Notes: generated by a model from the letters alone, not told the origin. A stretch of 64,000 nucleotides of DNA from Aquatica leii (GCA_035610365.1 CM069432.1:174590035-174654034); one strand, 5' to 3'. Counted from the first letter of the stretch, positions 38,009-49,580 are shown. Numbers and translations: made by a program.

Positions 38009-41000
38009 TTATTTCACTTGTGTCTTTAAATGTTGTAAAAATTCATGATAAGATAAAGCAGTTTCTATTCGATCTTCAATTAAACGTTCTATGAATATAC
38101 TTCTGTTAGGGCTATTTTCTCTAATTATATGAAGAGTAGCCGAAAACGGCTTTTGATCATTTAAATGGTTAATAAAATTAGTCAGTCTCTGATTAAGAAG
38201 TGTGTCTAGAATTGGCAAACTATACATTTGATCTGTGATCGAATTGTAACTTGAAACACTTAATGCTTCGTTAAGAAAAACTTCGGACACGGAAGGGCCA
38301 ATTAGAATAATCATTTGTTCGCCCATATCCATAAGAAATGCGCCTTTCGAATCCAAACACCTTGCCGTTAATTGCAAATGAGGCGGTTGAGGGATCTCTT
38401 CTCCGTCTACATTTAAAACAATGCTTTGCTCTAGCAAATTATGCACAGGGTACAAATCGGGATAAATTTGTTGAATTAGTGAATACAACGGTAAAGTTTT
38501 CATGTCACACATTGCTTTAACTCTGTCATCTAAACGTGTAGATGTTCCAGTTCGGAAAGCAGTATGTTTTAATAACGCTGAAATGTACAACGGCAAAAGT
38601 TTAAGGCAATTCGATACCTGTAAACCACCCCCATCAGTTCCTAAATTTAAAGACAATTTATAACTTGACAGAATATCTATGGCAACGTTTATAAATGCTT
38701 CTCGAGCATCTGCTAGACTAGATTGCATTGATCGGTCTACGGCCATTTTAGCTAAAAGTCCTACTATACACTGTTGATCAGCAGAAGCCAGTATATCAGG
38801 TAAGGTAGACGCAACGGGAACACACAAAGTATGCACGCGAATTCTTCGTTCACCTCTAGAAGAAGTATACAGTAAAGCAGCTTGAAAACATACTGTATGT
38901 AAATCAGATAAGCTTTCATCGATCGACACTTGCATACCAAATCCGGCATCTGGATTAACATTTGGTAAGGATAACAAATCTGTTGACTTCACAAAAAAGT
39001 TCCCATGAAAAGTATGTATTGATAATCCCCTAGTACATCTTATCCTCATTACTGCTTCAAAACCAATTTTCCTAGTTAAATATCGTTTTAGATTACGTTC
39101 AAAATTTTCAGCTTGAAGTATTCTAGAAGCTTTGTATAGTGGAAAGTGATAAATGCAACCGCTGCTAAAACGACTTATTCCACTTATAGTTGCCAGATCG
39201 ACATACTGGGAGTTTACTATAAACAAATCAACCGCAATTTGTTGACAACTACATTCCAAAGCCAATCTCTTATAAAAATCGTTAGCCGGGTTCAAATGTT
39301 GTACTTCTACTCCAGCTCTATGATTAGGATCTTCCCTAACGGTTAAAGCACCAGGTCCAACTGAAGGTAACGTTGATTGAAACACAGTAATGCGCCCTCC
39401 AGTACTAGCAATCATTTTATATGCTGCTTGCAGCGCAGCTCCCAAGGCAGAGCCAGTATCGTAACTATTATTAAATCTAGTTGGCAACTGAGTTAATAGA
39501 TCTAAGATTAATTCTTTTCTTTCTTGCAAATTAACAACTAAGTTATCTGGACACGGTAAGAATACATCATCTATATCCAACACAGTCATTTCGTGAGGTT
39601 GATTAAGGCCGTCAGCAAGAGAATAAAAGTGTAACGCCGAGTTATATCCAATAAATCCAATTTGAGTTCTAGCATCTCCAGGTAGATTCCCTAAAGTAGT
39701 TGTTAAAACATTACAAAAAGTATGTATATATCCACTTTCAACTGCTGCACGTGAAACATCTAAAAGAAATACATATACAGCTGGTTGTGGTGGTCTTAAA
39801 GTATATTCTAAAGGTGCAATATACTCAATAGTGCTAGATTTAATTTCTGGTCTTCTTGAAGGATCCCCATAAGTTTTAGTTTCAGGATCAAATTGAAATT
39901 CTTCTGGTAATTCATTGACTCTATAACACAAATTGCATTTCCACCGTTTCATATCCACAAAAAACACAAAAGGATTAATGTAAGTGCGACAAGCACGACA
40001 TCTCACTATTGTAGAACAATCGATTACATGCAAATGATCTAAATCTTTAAAAGGATGTATTAAAATTCCTAAAGGCAAGCGAGATTTTTGAAGTAAAGAT
40101 GTTGATTCTGGTATTTTTGTCATAGTGCAACGAAATATATCTGTACTACAATTCGCAGCATCTAAAAATTCTTGCCCCAAACTTATTCGAGGTGGTTCCA
40201 CTTTAGTTGGTGGTAAAATGTTCGGACATTGCAGTAAATCCAGATTTTCTTGACCCCACAATTTATTAAATCCAGCTTGTACTACATTAGATGTTCTTTG
40301 ATTTGGAAAAACGTTCTGCCGCTGCTGCTGCTGCACTTGCGAACCAGCAAAATTTTGATAATGAGATTGTAAAGGTAAATTATTTTGAATTTGCGGACTA
40401 ACAGGATATCTATTTGCATGTAGGTTTGTTTTAGGAGGTTGAATTATGTTACTTGGTGGTACGTTCGAAGATTGAGCAGCTGGTTGTTGATTTATGGATT
40501 GAAGTGGAGGTGGTAAAAATGGTTGTGGAATTGAATTTTGTTGTATTTGTTGAACAGGTGTTATATAGGGTACCTTCTGTGGTGGAATAGGAGTAGTTCG
40601 CATGACTGGAGGAGTATTAGTAAATGGAATCGTTGCAGGTATTTTAGATTGGGATGTTGTTTTTGGTACATTCTGGTTCAAAAATAAATTATGGTTAAAT
40701 TTTTGTGAAGGGTTTTGAGATATATTAGGCGTTGAACCAAAGTTGATCGGTTGCTTTGCGATTTGATTTTGGTTCGGTGGTAGCACTATTTTCTGCATTT
40801 GTTTATCCATAACAGGTTGAGATAAACTTTGACGCATTGTTGGTTTATCCTGCATTAAGTTTTGAGTATTTAAATTATTGCTTGGTTCTTGTATTGAAGG
40901 TTCATGCTGGTGTCGACCATTTGTGTTATTTGCACTTCCTGGTACATTCATAAAGTGACTTTGTATCGAATGTTTAAAAACATTTTGAGCATGAATTGGT

Positions 41001-41380
41001 GAAATTCCTTCTGCAGGTAAATCATTTTTTGAAATATTTAATAAAGGCGTCGATGTACCAAAAGGTTGTATTTTGGGACTTGACAGTGGAGTTGTTTGTG
41101 ATATACTTAAGTTAGCATAATTTTGTGTAACTTGATTAACACTAAATCCAGGTTTCATACCGCTTGGAGGCAGCTGAGTAGCTGGAATCACTGTTCTAGA
41201 TGGAGGCAACTGAGATGCAGGAATTTGTTGAATGCGATTAGCTGGCGATGAGGTTCGTGATGAATGTGATGAATCTACTCCATTAAATGGCAGCAAAGGT
41301 GTCATTATATTAGATTTTCCAAATTGAGGTGGTAAGCCGTTAGGTACAGATTGCTCAGTCATATTACCGTGTGTACTCAT
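38009..41380 (-). CDS. Sec24AB: Sec24A/B orthologue, COPII coat cargo adaptor
   Basis: 1123 residues in one uninterrupted frame. Residues 1-420 are a disordered Pro/Gln/Asn/Ser-rich region. The zinc finger follows near 459-482 (CRAC...WKCNLC), then the vWA-like trunk (from about 525, PPQPAVYVFLLDVSRAA), beta-barrel, helical segment (MAVDRSMQSSLADAREAF, about 880) and gelsolin-like end. It pairs with Sec23 on ER exit sites and selects cargo for COPII vesicles. The trunk and later parts match the A/B rather than C/D subtype (KRYLTRKIGFEAVMRIRC; FRTGTSTRLDDR). The sequence just upstream of the ATG on the minus strand is acceptor-like (TTATCTTTATAG), so a non-coding first exon is likely. The gene looks intact. 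A coding region of this length with no intron is notable next to the five-exon Noa36. Confidence 0.96.
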   Translation of the reverse strand: MSTHGNMTEQSVPNGLPPQFGKSNIMTPLLPFNGVDSSHSSRTSSPANRIQQIPASQLPPSRTVIPATQLPPSGMKPGFSVNQVTQNYANLSISQTTPLSSPKIQPFGTSTPLLNISKNDLPAEGISPIHAQNVFKHSIQSHFMNVPGSANNTNGRHQHEPSIQEPSNNLNTQNLMQDKPTMRQSLSQPVMDKQMQKIVLPPNQNQIAKQPINFGSTPNISQNPSQKFNHNLFLNQNVPKTTSQSKIPATIPFTNTPPVMRTTPIPPQKVPYITPVQQIQQNSIPQPFLPPPLQSINQQPAAQSSNVPPSNIIQPPKTNLHANRYPVSPQIQNNLPLQSHYQNFAGSQVQQQQRQNVFPNQRTSNVVQAGFNKLWGQENLDLLQCPNILPPTKVEPPRISLGQEFLDAANCSTDIFRCTMTKIPESTSLLQKSRLPLGILIHPFKDLDHLHVIDCSTIVRCRACRTYINPFVFFVDMKRWKCNLCYRVNELPEEFQFDPETKTYGDPSRRPEIKSSTIEYIAPLEYTLRPPQPAVYVFLLDVSRAAVESGYIHTFCNVLTTTLGNLPGDARTQIGFIGYNSALHFYSLADGLNQPHEMTVLDIDDVFLPCPDNLVVNLQERKELILDLLTQLPTRFNNSYDTGSALGAALQAAYKMIASTGGRITVFQSTLPSVGPGALTVREDPNHRAGVEVQHLNPANDFYKRLALECSCQQIAVDLFIVNSQYVDLATISGISRFSSGCIYHFPLYKASRILQAENFERNLKRYLTRKIGFEAVMRIRCTRGLSIHTFHGNFFVKSTDLLSLPNVNPDAGFGMQVSIDESLSDLHTVCFQAALLYTSSRGERRIRVHTLCVPVASTLPDILASADQQCIVGLLAKMAVDRSMQSSLADAREAFINVAIDILSSYKLSLNLGTDGGGLQVSNCLKLLPLYISALLKHTAFRTGTSTRLDDRVKAMCDMKTLPLYSLIQQIYPDLYPVHNLLEQSIVLNVDGEEIPQPPHLQLTARCLDSKGAFLMDMGEQMIILIGPSVSEVFLNEALSVSSYNSITDQMYSLPILDTLLNQRLTNFINHLNDQKPFSATLHIIRENSPNRSIFIERLIEDRIETALSYHEFLQHLKTQVK

Positions 41381-42157
41381 TATTTCTATAAAGATAAATT
41401 TAAATTAGCTCATTTGAAATACTACCTAATCATCAACTTTCAAGAAATCGTCCGAATCTATTAATTTTATCAACCTTTGAACTCAATTACAAAAAAAATT
41501 AATTGGCAGATATTAATTAAAATAAGTTTGTATTTTTATGAAAATTGAAATTTTTAATCACGTTAAACGTTATTGCTTTGCTTACCTAGGATTATTATCA
41601 CAATTATATTGTAACAGTAAGTTCAACAGTTAAAAAACATACACATCTTCGTATTAATATCCAACAAGGGCATTTTCTTGGTTGTCACTGTCAATCTTAC
41701 GTGGCCAGCGATGTGAGCGCCACTCCCGATAACAAGTCGTTCAGTGGCGTAACTGAAAAATTTGTTGTTAAGCATAAACTCGAATTAACTTAGGTTGTTT
41801 TAAATAATGTATTCAAAAGTTTAGTAAGATTTTAAATCATTTTTAACATTTTAGTTAAATAGTTGTGTGTCACATATGAGTTATAGATGACACACAGTTT
41901 TTTTTTAAATATTGGACAAAGTAAATGAACTGGGGTAAACGTAGATAAATTGACTTTTTTACCGCCAACGTCGGTTTTTGTAACTATAATTTGGCTCTAC
42001 CATTAGGGTCGTCGTTGTATTTGAAAGCGTTGGTACAATGGAATCCTAGTTACTTTTAATAGAATTCTTTGAAGTTTGAAATACAACGTATCTAACCTAA
42101 TTTGTTTTAAATTAACATGTAATTAATTTTATTATTTTATACTTATACGTAATATGT
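41381..42157. other. Upstream region of Sec24AB
   Basis: Probable 5' UTR intron and promoter on the minus strand. The most GC-rich part (41698-41750) contains ACGTGGCCAGCGATG and is a reasonable place for the transcription start, but no core element is decisive. A single CAGTGGCG at 41743 resembles hAT ends but has no partner. Confidence 0.35.
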
Positions 42158-43122
42158 GTCCCAAAGTAATCCCATTTTGGTTCTGTGTACGTCCTAGGGA
42201 CCTTCATGGGACGTTCTTTTGTCACAAGTGTGTGCATCCCTACGATGTCCTTTAAGGACATCCTTGCGTATCCGCAACGGGACGTTCCTTTTAGATGACT
42301 GTTTTTAAATACCTAACTAATTATTGTGAAAATAGTTATTCAATACGAGAATACGCACAGTAATCATAACTATGAATACCAAGTACTCGATAACGTTATA
42401 GTTTCCTAGTTAGATTAGCGATTTTGTGCCTTATCGGTCATGTTGACATTTTTGGATGACTTATTGTGAATCGCGACAATAAAAGTCGTGAGATAACGTC
42501 ACATTTTTAAACCTTTAATACAAAGAAAACGTTTTTTAATTATTTTTTGAGTAAAAAAATTTTTTTTTACATAAAATAAATATTTTCAATTCACCGCATT
42601 GGTATGCTCGCGAGATGGGGTTTTAAATCACCATTATTAATAATTGTGATCTTTTAATTTCAATAAGTTTTTATTAATTTTTAGTAATTCAAAATAATAA
42701 TTATAAATGATGATTTTTATACATTATAAATAAATACAAGCTACCAAAAACTTACCAAATAAATTTGTTTATGCACTAGAACACCCAAAAAACGTTAGAT
42801 AATAAAAAGTACAGATAAATAAAGTAGTCAGAACACCAACAAAAACAGACACAGAGTGCAAACGGTGCAAACAGAGTGTATCACTTTGATATACCAAAGG
42901 AGCGTACGGGTGTTGAGTAGGTACCAGAGAACAAGAAGGAAAGTGGGCACGCGCACTAAGTTTGCATTTGTTTTTTCCCACATAGGACATCCCATCGTAC
43001 GTTCTTCATTGACATCCTGAGGACGTCTTATTAAAGACATCCTATACAGGTCCGTTTTAAAGCCCCGGATGTAAAGACATTGGACAAAATATTATTTATG
43101 TCCAATAGACGTCCTTTGTACG
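42158..43122 (-). mobile_element. GGACGTCC-type TIR element, copy A, inverted and truncated
   Basis: In inverse orientation it matches 47571-49124. It shares the GGACGTCC/GGACATCC-rich termini (42185-42300, 43010-43120) and the central AT-rich block. It lacks about 45-60 bp of one terminus and about 550 bp internally (corresponding to about 48330-48920). Its outer end near 43100-43122 has drifted. Confidence 0.75.
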
Positions 43123-43689
43123 ACATTTGTACCATCTGGTAAATGCTAACGGTATTTTTTAATTTCTCTGCAATTACGCATGACCAAGGCATGACTTGCG
43201 CCATAATACGTATGCGAGGCAAGGTTATGTTTTCAATACGTTTATCAGTTTTGATTCTGTATGTGGTTTATTACAAAAAAATCTGTGATAATAACGTTTA
43301 GTTTATGAATTCAGTCTTATAAGATTAGTGATTAAAAACATATCGTAGTCGTTCAAACTAGATTGATTTATGGAAGCAAGTATTTCTGAACAGTGGTGTT
43401 TAAAACAACAAAAATAAGAATAAGAATAGCAATTCAATCATGTTTAATATTTAAAAAATATGAATTACCTAGAAAACAATAGTAACGGCCGTTATTTGGT
43501 AGTGCCGGCAATATAATTGTATGCTTACTTGTTAAATAAAAGATACCATCTAATCGACATAAAAAAGTACATGCAAATGCGCACTTTTTTTATATAAGAG
43601 GTTGGAATTTTGGAAATAATAAAAGTGGTAGTGCTACTACTTTTATTATTTCTAACCTTCCAGATGGGGCAAAACATCTTTACTAAGAT
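43123..43689. other. Non-coding stretch with a hairpin
   Basis: At 43613-43652 a 14-bp perfect arm (GAAATAATAAAAGT) is inverted across GTAGTGCTAC, giving an 18-bp stem with a tiny loop. No gene is seen around it. Confidence 0.6.
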
Positions 43690-44870
43690 AAGAATGTCCT
43701 CCAGGTTTGGACCGTGTCACTGTTGTAACCGAAGTTGCCAACGTTTCGCCCACTTTCCTAAGGGGTTTCATCAGGGCATGAGATAAATCGAAAAACTTAA
43801 ACAAGCAACCAAAATCTAACCAAGATTCAACTTGTGAACAAAACCAGATTCTAACCTCTAAAAAGATAAGAAAGAAGTCGGTAAACTTGAAAAAGCAAAC
43901 AAAAATCTAACAAAGAACCACTACATAGTTAGGTAATCAACTTGTGAACTAAGCCAGATTCTAAACTCCATAGAAGTGACTTAAGAAGAAATAGTCTCCG
44001 TATATAAAGAAGATCGTCACGGATGATTAAGCTCGGCTCTGATTGGGTTACAGTTGAAAGGGGACATGTTTTCGATAAAGAACTAATGACCGGAAAACAA
44101 AAAGGGGATAGTTCGAAACCATGATCGCGATTGAAGTTTGGGGTGTTTGATGATTTCTATGCTCTCTAGGAATTTCCTGTTGAAAAAGAATGGAGATTTG
44201 GCAATTACCGAAACGTTATCAAAATTAATTCTGTGACCTGTAGTAAAATGATGTTTATCAACTGCAAACTTAGAAATATGCGTTTTCTTTATACAACGAT
44301 CATGTTCTGAAATGCGAGTAATGACGGAACAATTGGTTTCACCAATGTAGACTAAGCCACATGAACAAGGAATTTAATATACACCTTGAGATTAAACTGT
44401 AGGAAATTTGTCCTTGGGAGAAGGAACAATCTGAGAGATTTTGCCTGTCGAGTTGAATATGGGTTTAATACCATTCTTACGAGAAGTTTTCTTATTTGAC
44501 CTGTAACATTGTGAATGTAGGGTAAAAAAGCCAATTTCGGATTGGATTCGGAAGTAGAAATGTCCTTAGGTAATCGAGTACGTGGATGTAGATGACGATT
44601 AATAACTCTATGAATATCTCGCTTCATATAACCATTGTTTACTAGGGTTTTAGTGAAATGTCGGAGTTCTGAGTCTAGATTCTCAGGTTGGCAAATAGAA
44701 AAGTCACGATGAACCAAAGATTCAATAACAGAACGTTTCTGTGCAGCATGATGATGAGACGAAGCATGATGGTATCTGTCCGTACGGGTGGGTTTGCGAT
44801 AAACAGCATGGAAATGGAATTTTTCACAATTTGGAATAACGCTGCCTAAAATTTACAAATCTTATTTTAC
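43690..44870 (-). pseudogene. Penelope-like element, RT end plus GIY-YIG endonuclease
   Basis: Minus strand 44717-44352 reads YMKRDIHRVINRHLHPRTR and LAFLPYIHNVTGQIRKLL, the linker after reverse transcriptase in Penelope-like elements. After a frameshift near 44390 the strand reads IPCSCGLVYIGETN (GIY-YIG core) and continues to KFLESIEIIKHP and SRSWFRTIP by about 44090. The upstream RT core is missing. A hammerhead-like motif lies at 43741-43774 on the same strand. Confidence 0.8.
43741..43774 (-). ncRNA. Hammerhead-like motif at a Penelope-like element end (candidate)
   Basis: Minus strand: CTGATGA, a stem-like ACCCC...GTGGG segment, then CGAAACGT. The order matches the core and GAAA of a hammerhead, but the cleavage triplet and stem I are not convincing. 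Confidence 0.25.
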
Positions 44871-46071
44871 GGCAATACAAGACGCTCATAGATTCCTTAT
44901 CACGAATTTACACGTGTCGTAGTTTTGTGAATTTCGATCTAGTTATAAAATTCTACTACACCTTACCGGCCTAGGTCGGAAAAGTAAAATTTCCGTTATT
45001 TATATTTTATTTAATTGCTTTTTCATTTGACGTCCCTAAAGAAATTTAATAAAAGCTTATCTAACTAGAACAAAAGCGCGGGGCGATCGTGTTGCAGCTG
45101 GCGCCGGCGTGTTTATTGCGTCTCGGAAGGGCGCGGGCGGGAGTGGTTGGTACTTGGTGGAATGAAAACAATAGCACGTAATTTGCTCGTCACTTGTCAC
45201 AAATTGTTTCTAACCAGCGCATCAAATTATTAGGATTTGGTGAATATTCTCAATAGGTACTTACCTATCAGTGTTAATAGTGTTTACAAATGAGTTTATC
45301 ATATTAAGGATAGGGTAACCCACAAAATAAAGAGACTAATATTTTGCCATATTTCTCTAATAAAACGTGTACGTATCAAAGACTTTTTTGCATTCATAAA
45401 CACTTTAGCATTTACTATACTCCCATTTTTTATAAAGTTTTTTAATTTATTTATAACGGTAACGATAATCACTTTTTTGTCATTTTCTAGATTACCAAAA
45501 GTCGTACAAATTTTTTTTAAGTATACATGTTCCTTTAAACATTACGCAGGAGTTGGTATATATTAAATCGCAACAAAAACATTTTTGACAAAGTTATAAA
45601 CAATTTTAGATCCAAAATTGCTTGAATTTTGCAAAAAACCCTTATATATTAAAAGCTATTACAAGGGGACGTGTAGAACCTATCACAACTCCTAAGTATA
45701 TTGAAAGTACACATTATGTTGAAATTTCAACTCTTACTAATTTTTAATTAATGAAAAAATGACAAATAAAGATGTACAAATAATTAAATTGGTTTATAGG
45801 CAACCAAACATACGACTTGACAGACAAAATTACGGCAGGTAATTAGGTACGTACTACCGTACTACCCTCATTCAGAGAACAAAGGAGCTATGTTATAGGA
45901 ATACCTGGAGTACTATCTATAAATAAATTGCATTTCTTTACTTCATTAGCAATATTGTACAGAATTTTGTACCTGACCTAAGTGCAATTTATATTATTTT
46001 TAAGTGCTATTTTTGCGTAAAGGATGTAAACAATGCGAATTATAACAAAAGTAGAAATTTTAATATAAGTA
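44871..46071. other. Non-coding stretch with a GC-rich patch
   Basis: 45075-45160 is strikingly GC- and CpG-rich (GCGCGGGGCGATCG; GGCGCCGGCG; GGGCGCGGGCGGG) within otherwise AT-rich sequence. It could be a promoter or an old insertion. No exon is recognised nearby. Confidence 0.4.
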
Positions 46072-46425
46072 CACCTATCCCTCGATTTACACGGTACTTG
46101 TTTTACACGTTTTTGCTTTTACACGGTTTTCCAAATAAGTTTTTTTTTTGTTTTTATCGCACTCTACTAAACGTGCGCTGCGTACACATCTCAAATAAAA
46201 ACCAGTGTTTCCGTAATATATTACATATATTAACCTGTCAATGCATTTTATTTTTATTTCTGTGTACACCTAAAAATATTGAAAAAAGTCACAACTGTTA
46301 AATAGCAAAATTATGCATTTTCTGCAAGCTTTTCGATTTACACGGTTTTGACTTGAAAATTTTTAATTTTCGATTTACACATTTTTCTCAGGAACGTATC
46401 TACCGTGTAAATCGAGGGATAGGTG
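46072..46425. mobile_element. Mariner/pogo-type MITE, 354 bp
   Basis: The inverted ends read CACCTATCCCTCGATTTACA on both sides, continuing to about 26 bp, with TA flanks at 46070-46071 and 46426-46427. TTTACACGGT-like units recur inside (46098, 46117, 46340). Open frames inside are by-products. Confidence 0.85.
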
Positions 46426-46697
46426 TATTTGTAAGTGATCACTTTTGGTGGTATACACAGTATTGAACGTATTGATTATTATTCGTAAATTTTTAACTGT
46501 GTTTGCTACTGCTTTGCTTGTGTGTGTGTTTTATTTTTGTTACCCGATTCGGTTTTTGAATGTAACTACTTCTAGTGATTTGGAGTTCGATTTTGTATGT
46601 CGTATCTATTTTTTGTTTAATTACCGATCATAATATCGACCATACTGAACTTCTTAATTATATCTTTGGACGAATATTTTTGTCTAAAATTCAAAAC

Positions 46698-47453
46698 ATG
46701 CCTCGTAGTATTGTGCAAAGAAAGGTCAATAAGGCATCCAAAGCCCAACGCAATAGATGGGCACGAGCAAAAATATTACAGCATATTGAAGAGAGCGATG
46801 TTTACGTTGCCGAAGATCTCCATGTGAAGTATTTTGAATGGTACGTAGGCAATAAAATGTTACATACATTATTTTTGTACGTACAGTCAAGAAAAGAAAA
46901 ATGGGACACGAGAGAGAGAGAGAGAAAGAGGAAATTTGCGTACATAATGTCTCAAATTTTTATATTGTTTGAAGTCGGTTACATCCTTTGAAGATGTACT
47001 TTATTTACACATTGTTATTATAAAAATTTAAGGCATAAAAGATCGCAAATTATCCTACTAAATTTTAGATATCTCTTTCTAGTGTCCCATTCTTTTCTTC
47101 ATTGTACCTATTGGACCTATTTTAATCATAAATTCTATTATAGTGTACCAGAGGAGCATTTTCCTGAATTGGATGTTGAAAGGGTAACAGCACCAGTAGA
47201 AACAAACATGACTGGAAACCGCATTGTAAACATATCATTTCTTTTTGACCAGATGGAAAAGTTATTCACTCATAAACAGCAATGCACTATGGGAAAAATG
47301 AAATTTTTCAAAAAAAACAGGAACGGTTTTCATTCAGTATTTGTTTTTAAATGTGAAACTTGCGACAAGAAGATTAATCCCAGACAGCACATATCAGCAA
47401 AAATATTATGTGTATCTGTAATAGTAACGTTTCAAACAGTATACACAAAATAA
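46698..47453 (+). pseudogene. Mutator-like transposase domain protein, N-terminal part, two exons
   Basis: Exon 1 (46698-46840) starts MPRSIVQRKVNKASKAQRNR. Donor GTACGT and acceptor TATTATAG join it in frame to exon 2 from 47144 (VPEEHFPELDVER). Exon 2 reads GNRIVNISFLFDQMEKLF, then a C-terminal C-x2-C pair (FKCETCDKK), the opening of the Mutator-like transposase domain found in many insect genomes. The reading loses similarity after about 47380 and stops at 47453, about 120 bp before the TIR element at 47571. The catalytic part is absent. It could also be a domesticated gene fragment. Confidence 0.55.
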
Positions 47454-47570
47454 CACAACTACATTACATACATGTGGTAATGTGTCCAAAAAGTTCTCAC
47501 AAGCAGATACACAAAGTTTAAACGTCCGCCTCACAATGTGCGCACAAGCAAGTTCTTACGTATGAACAAT

Positions 47571-49124
47571 CCCAGTAAACACACGACGTCCCAGGGACGT
47601 TCGTTTTATGTCCAAATGATGTCTTTACATCCCGGGCTTTAAAACGGACCTGTATAGGATGTCTTTAATAGGACGTCCTCAGGATGTCAATGAAGAACGT
47701 ACGATGGGATGTCCTATGCGGGAAAAAACAAATGCAAACTGAGTGCGCGTGCCCACTTTCCTTCTTGTTCTCTGGTGCCTACTCAACACCCGTACGCTCT
47801 TTTGGTATATCAAAGTGGTACACTCTGTTTGCACTCTGTATTTGTTTTTAGTTGTGTTCTGGCTACTTTATTTATCTGTTTTTTATTTTATTATCTAACG
47901 TTTTTTGGGTTTTTAGTGCAAAAGCAAATTTATTTTCTAAGCTGTTGGCACCTTGTATTTATTTATAATGTATAGAAATCATCATTTATAATTATTAGTT
48001 TGAATTACTAAAACTTAATAAAAGTTAATTGAAATTAAAAGATCATAATTGTTAATAATGGTGATTTAAAACCCCATCTCGCGCGCATACCTATGCGGTG
48101 AATTGAAAATATTTGTTATGTAAAAAAAAATTTTTTTACTCAAAATTATTTAAGGTTTAAAAGTGTGACGTTATCTCACGACTTTTATCGTCGCGATTCG
48201 CAATAAGTCATCCAAAAATGTCAGCATGACCGATAAGGCACAAAATCGCTAATCTAACTAAGAAACTGGAACGTTATCGCGTTCTTGGTATTCATCGTTA
48301 TGATTACTGTGCGTATTCTCGTAGTTAAAAATACGTCTAGAAATAATTTTGTTTTTATCACATTCCTCTGATGAAATGTAAATGCGAAACGTATAAAAAT
48401 TCTTAATGAATTTGCAAAACTGACGCGTTTACAAAATCTTTTTTAAAAAACGATTTAAATAATTTTTAACTGGTTATAATCGATCATCTCTTATGATTTA
48501 ATCAATAATACAATCGTCAAAAAGATCAATCAATAATTCTACAAAAGAAGTATCACTTTATCAATTCTTTAATTTCGTAAAATGTAAATTCTGATTACAT
48601 AGAAATACCAAAATAAGCTTTTTGTATTAACTTTTTTAGCGATTTTACATGACGACTACCATCTCTTATGTAGTTGCATTGTTTCAGGTGCCACTTAAAA
48701 AAATCGGGAAGAAAGTATAAAAAACTCGCTAAGGAGGGCCAAAGAACGCCGGGATCGAGAAGATAAAAAAAATGAAATAATCTAAATTTATTTTAATTGA
48801 ATGTAATTTGGATTATTATTTAAAAATATAGTTTTATGTAATAAAAATTTGTATTTTATTTGATAAAGTTATTTTTTATTAAAAATATAATATACATATA
48901 TACCTAGTACATATCCTACAGTCATCTAAAAGGGACGTCCCGTTGCGGATACGCAAGGATGTCCTATAAGGACATCGTAGGGATGCACACACTTGTGACA
49001 AAAGGACGTCCCATGAATGTCCCTAGGACGTACACAGAACCAAAATGGGATGACTTTGGGACATTCAGTGATCCGCAAAATCATGTCCCCGGGACATCCT
49101 TGGGACATCCTTGTGTTTGTTGGG
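47571..49124 (+). mobile_element. GGACGTCC-type TIR element, copy B (complete, 1554 bp)
   Basis: Ends CCCAGTAAACACACGACGTC and, inverted from the right, CCCAACAAACACAAGGATGT. AT lies on both sides (47569-47570 and 49125-49126). Palindromic GGACGTCC, GGACATCC and GGGACATCC units are dense in 47585-47720 and 48920-49110. No transposase. A short open frame (47709-47975) is also present in copy A. Confidence 0.82.
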
Positions 49125-49470
49125 ATGTTAACACACTGTCAATGTTATATGCTACAATGTAGACACAACATAGTTACTTTACGCTTTGATTATGCTTTCC
49201 AGAAGTACTTGTGTAACATTGTATTAATGTAGACATATAAGTCAAATATTATGTAACCACAATAACGTACAGCCTACATATACACAATCAAAATGTGTCT
49301 TCATATTAATAATGTAGACACAATGTGTTCACAAAATGAATGTGATCCAGAAAAATCTCAAAAAATTAAAAAAAAAAAGAAATATATTCAAGGCTACGGA
49401 TTATACATAGTTATAATAAAAAATACATTATATATTAGTTGCAGCTCTTCGTTCTGCCATTTTTTTCTTT

Positions 49471-49580
49471 TCAGATGGTAAGCCTATTCTTTGCTAGGCG
49501 TAGCCATTCTCCCACTGCTGAATCTGATTGTGCTTGACTTAGGTGCAAATTGGCTAAATGGACCTTTGGCTTTATTGCTT
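49471..49580 (-). CDS. Possible terminal exon of an unidentified host gene
   Basis: Minus strand: acceptor TTATTGTTTCAG, then a frame of 35 codons to TGA reading IKPKVHLANLHLSQAQ and AVGEWLRLAKNRLTI. The composition looks like real protein, unlike nearby AT-rich translations. I do not recognise the gene. If it is real, its upstream exons would lie beyond the nested transposons to the right, which would then sit in an intron. Confidence 0.3.

Noticed and set aside
41743-41750. CAGTGGCG near the Sec24AB upstream region as a hAT end
   Set aside because: No inverted partner or 8-bp duplication within reach; a single 8-mer is not enough.
46087-46301. Open frames of 60-67 codons on both strands at 46.1-46.3 kb
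   Set aside because: They lie wholly inside the 354-bp TA-flanked MITE and mirror its inverted ends.
42769-47975. A similar short frame (MSY-GKNKCKLSARAHFPS) in both GGACGTCC elements, 42990-42769 and 47709-47975
   Set aside because: The two elements are near-identical over this stretch, so a shared frame is expected. The frames differ by indels and carry no known domain.
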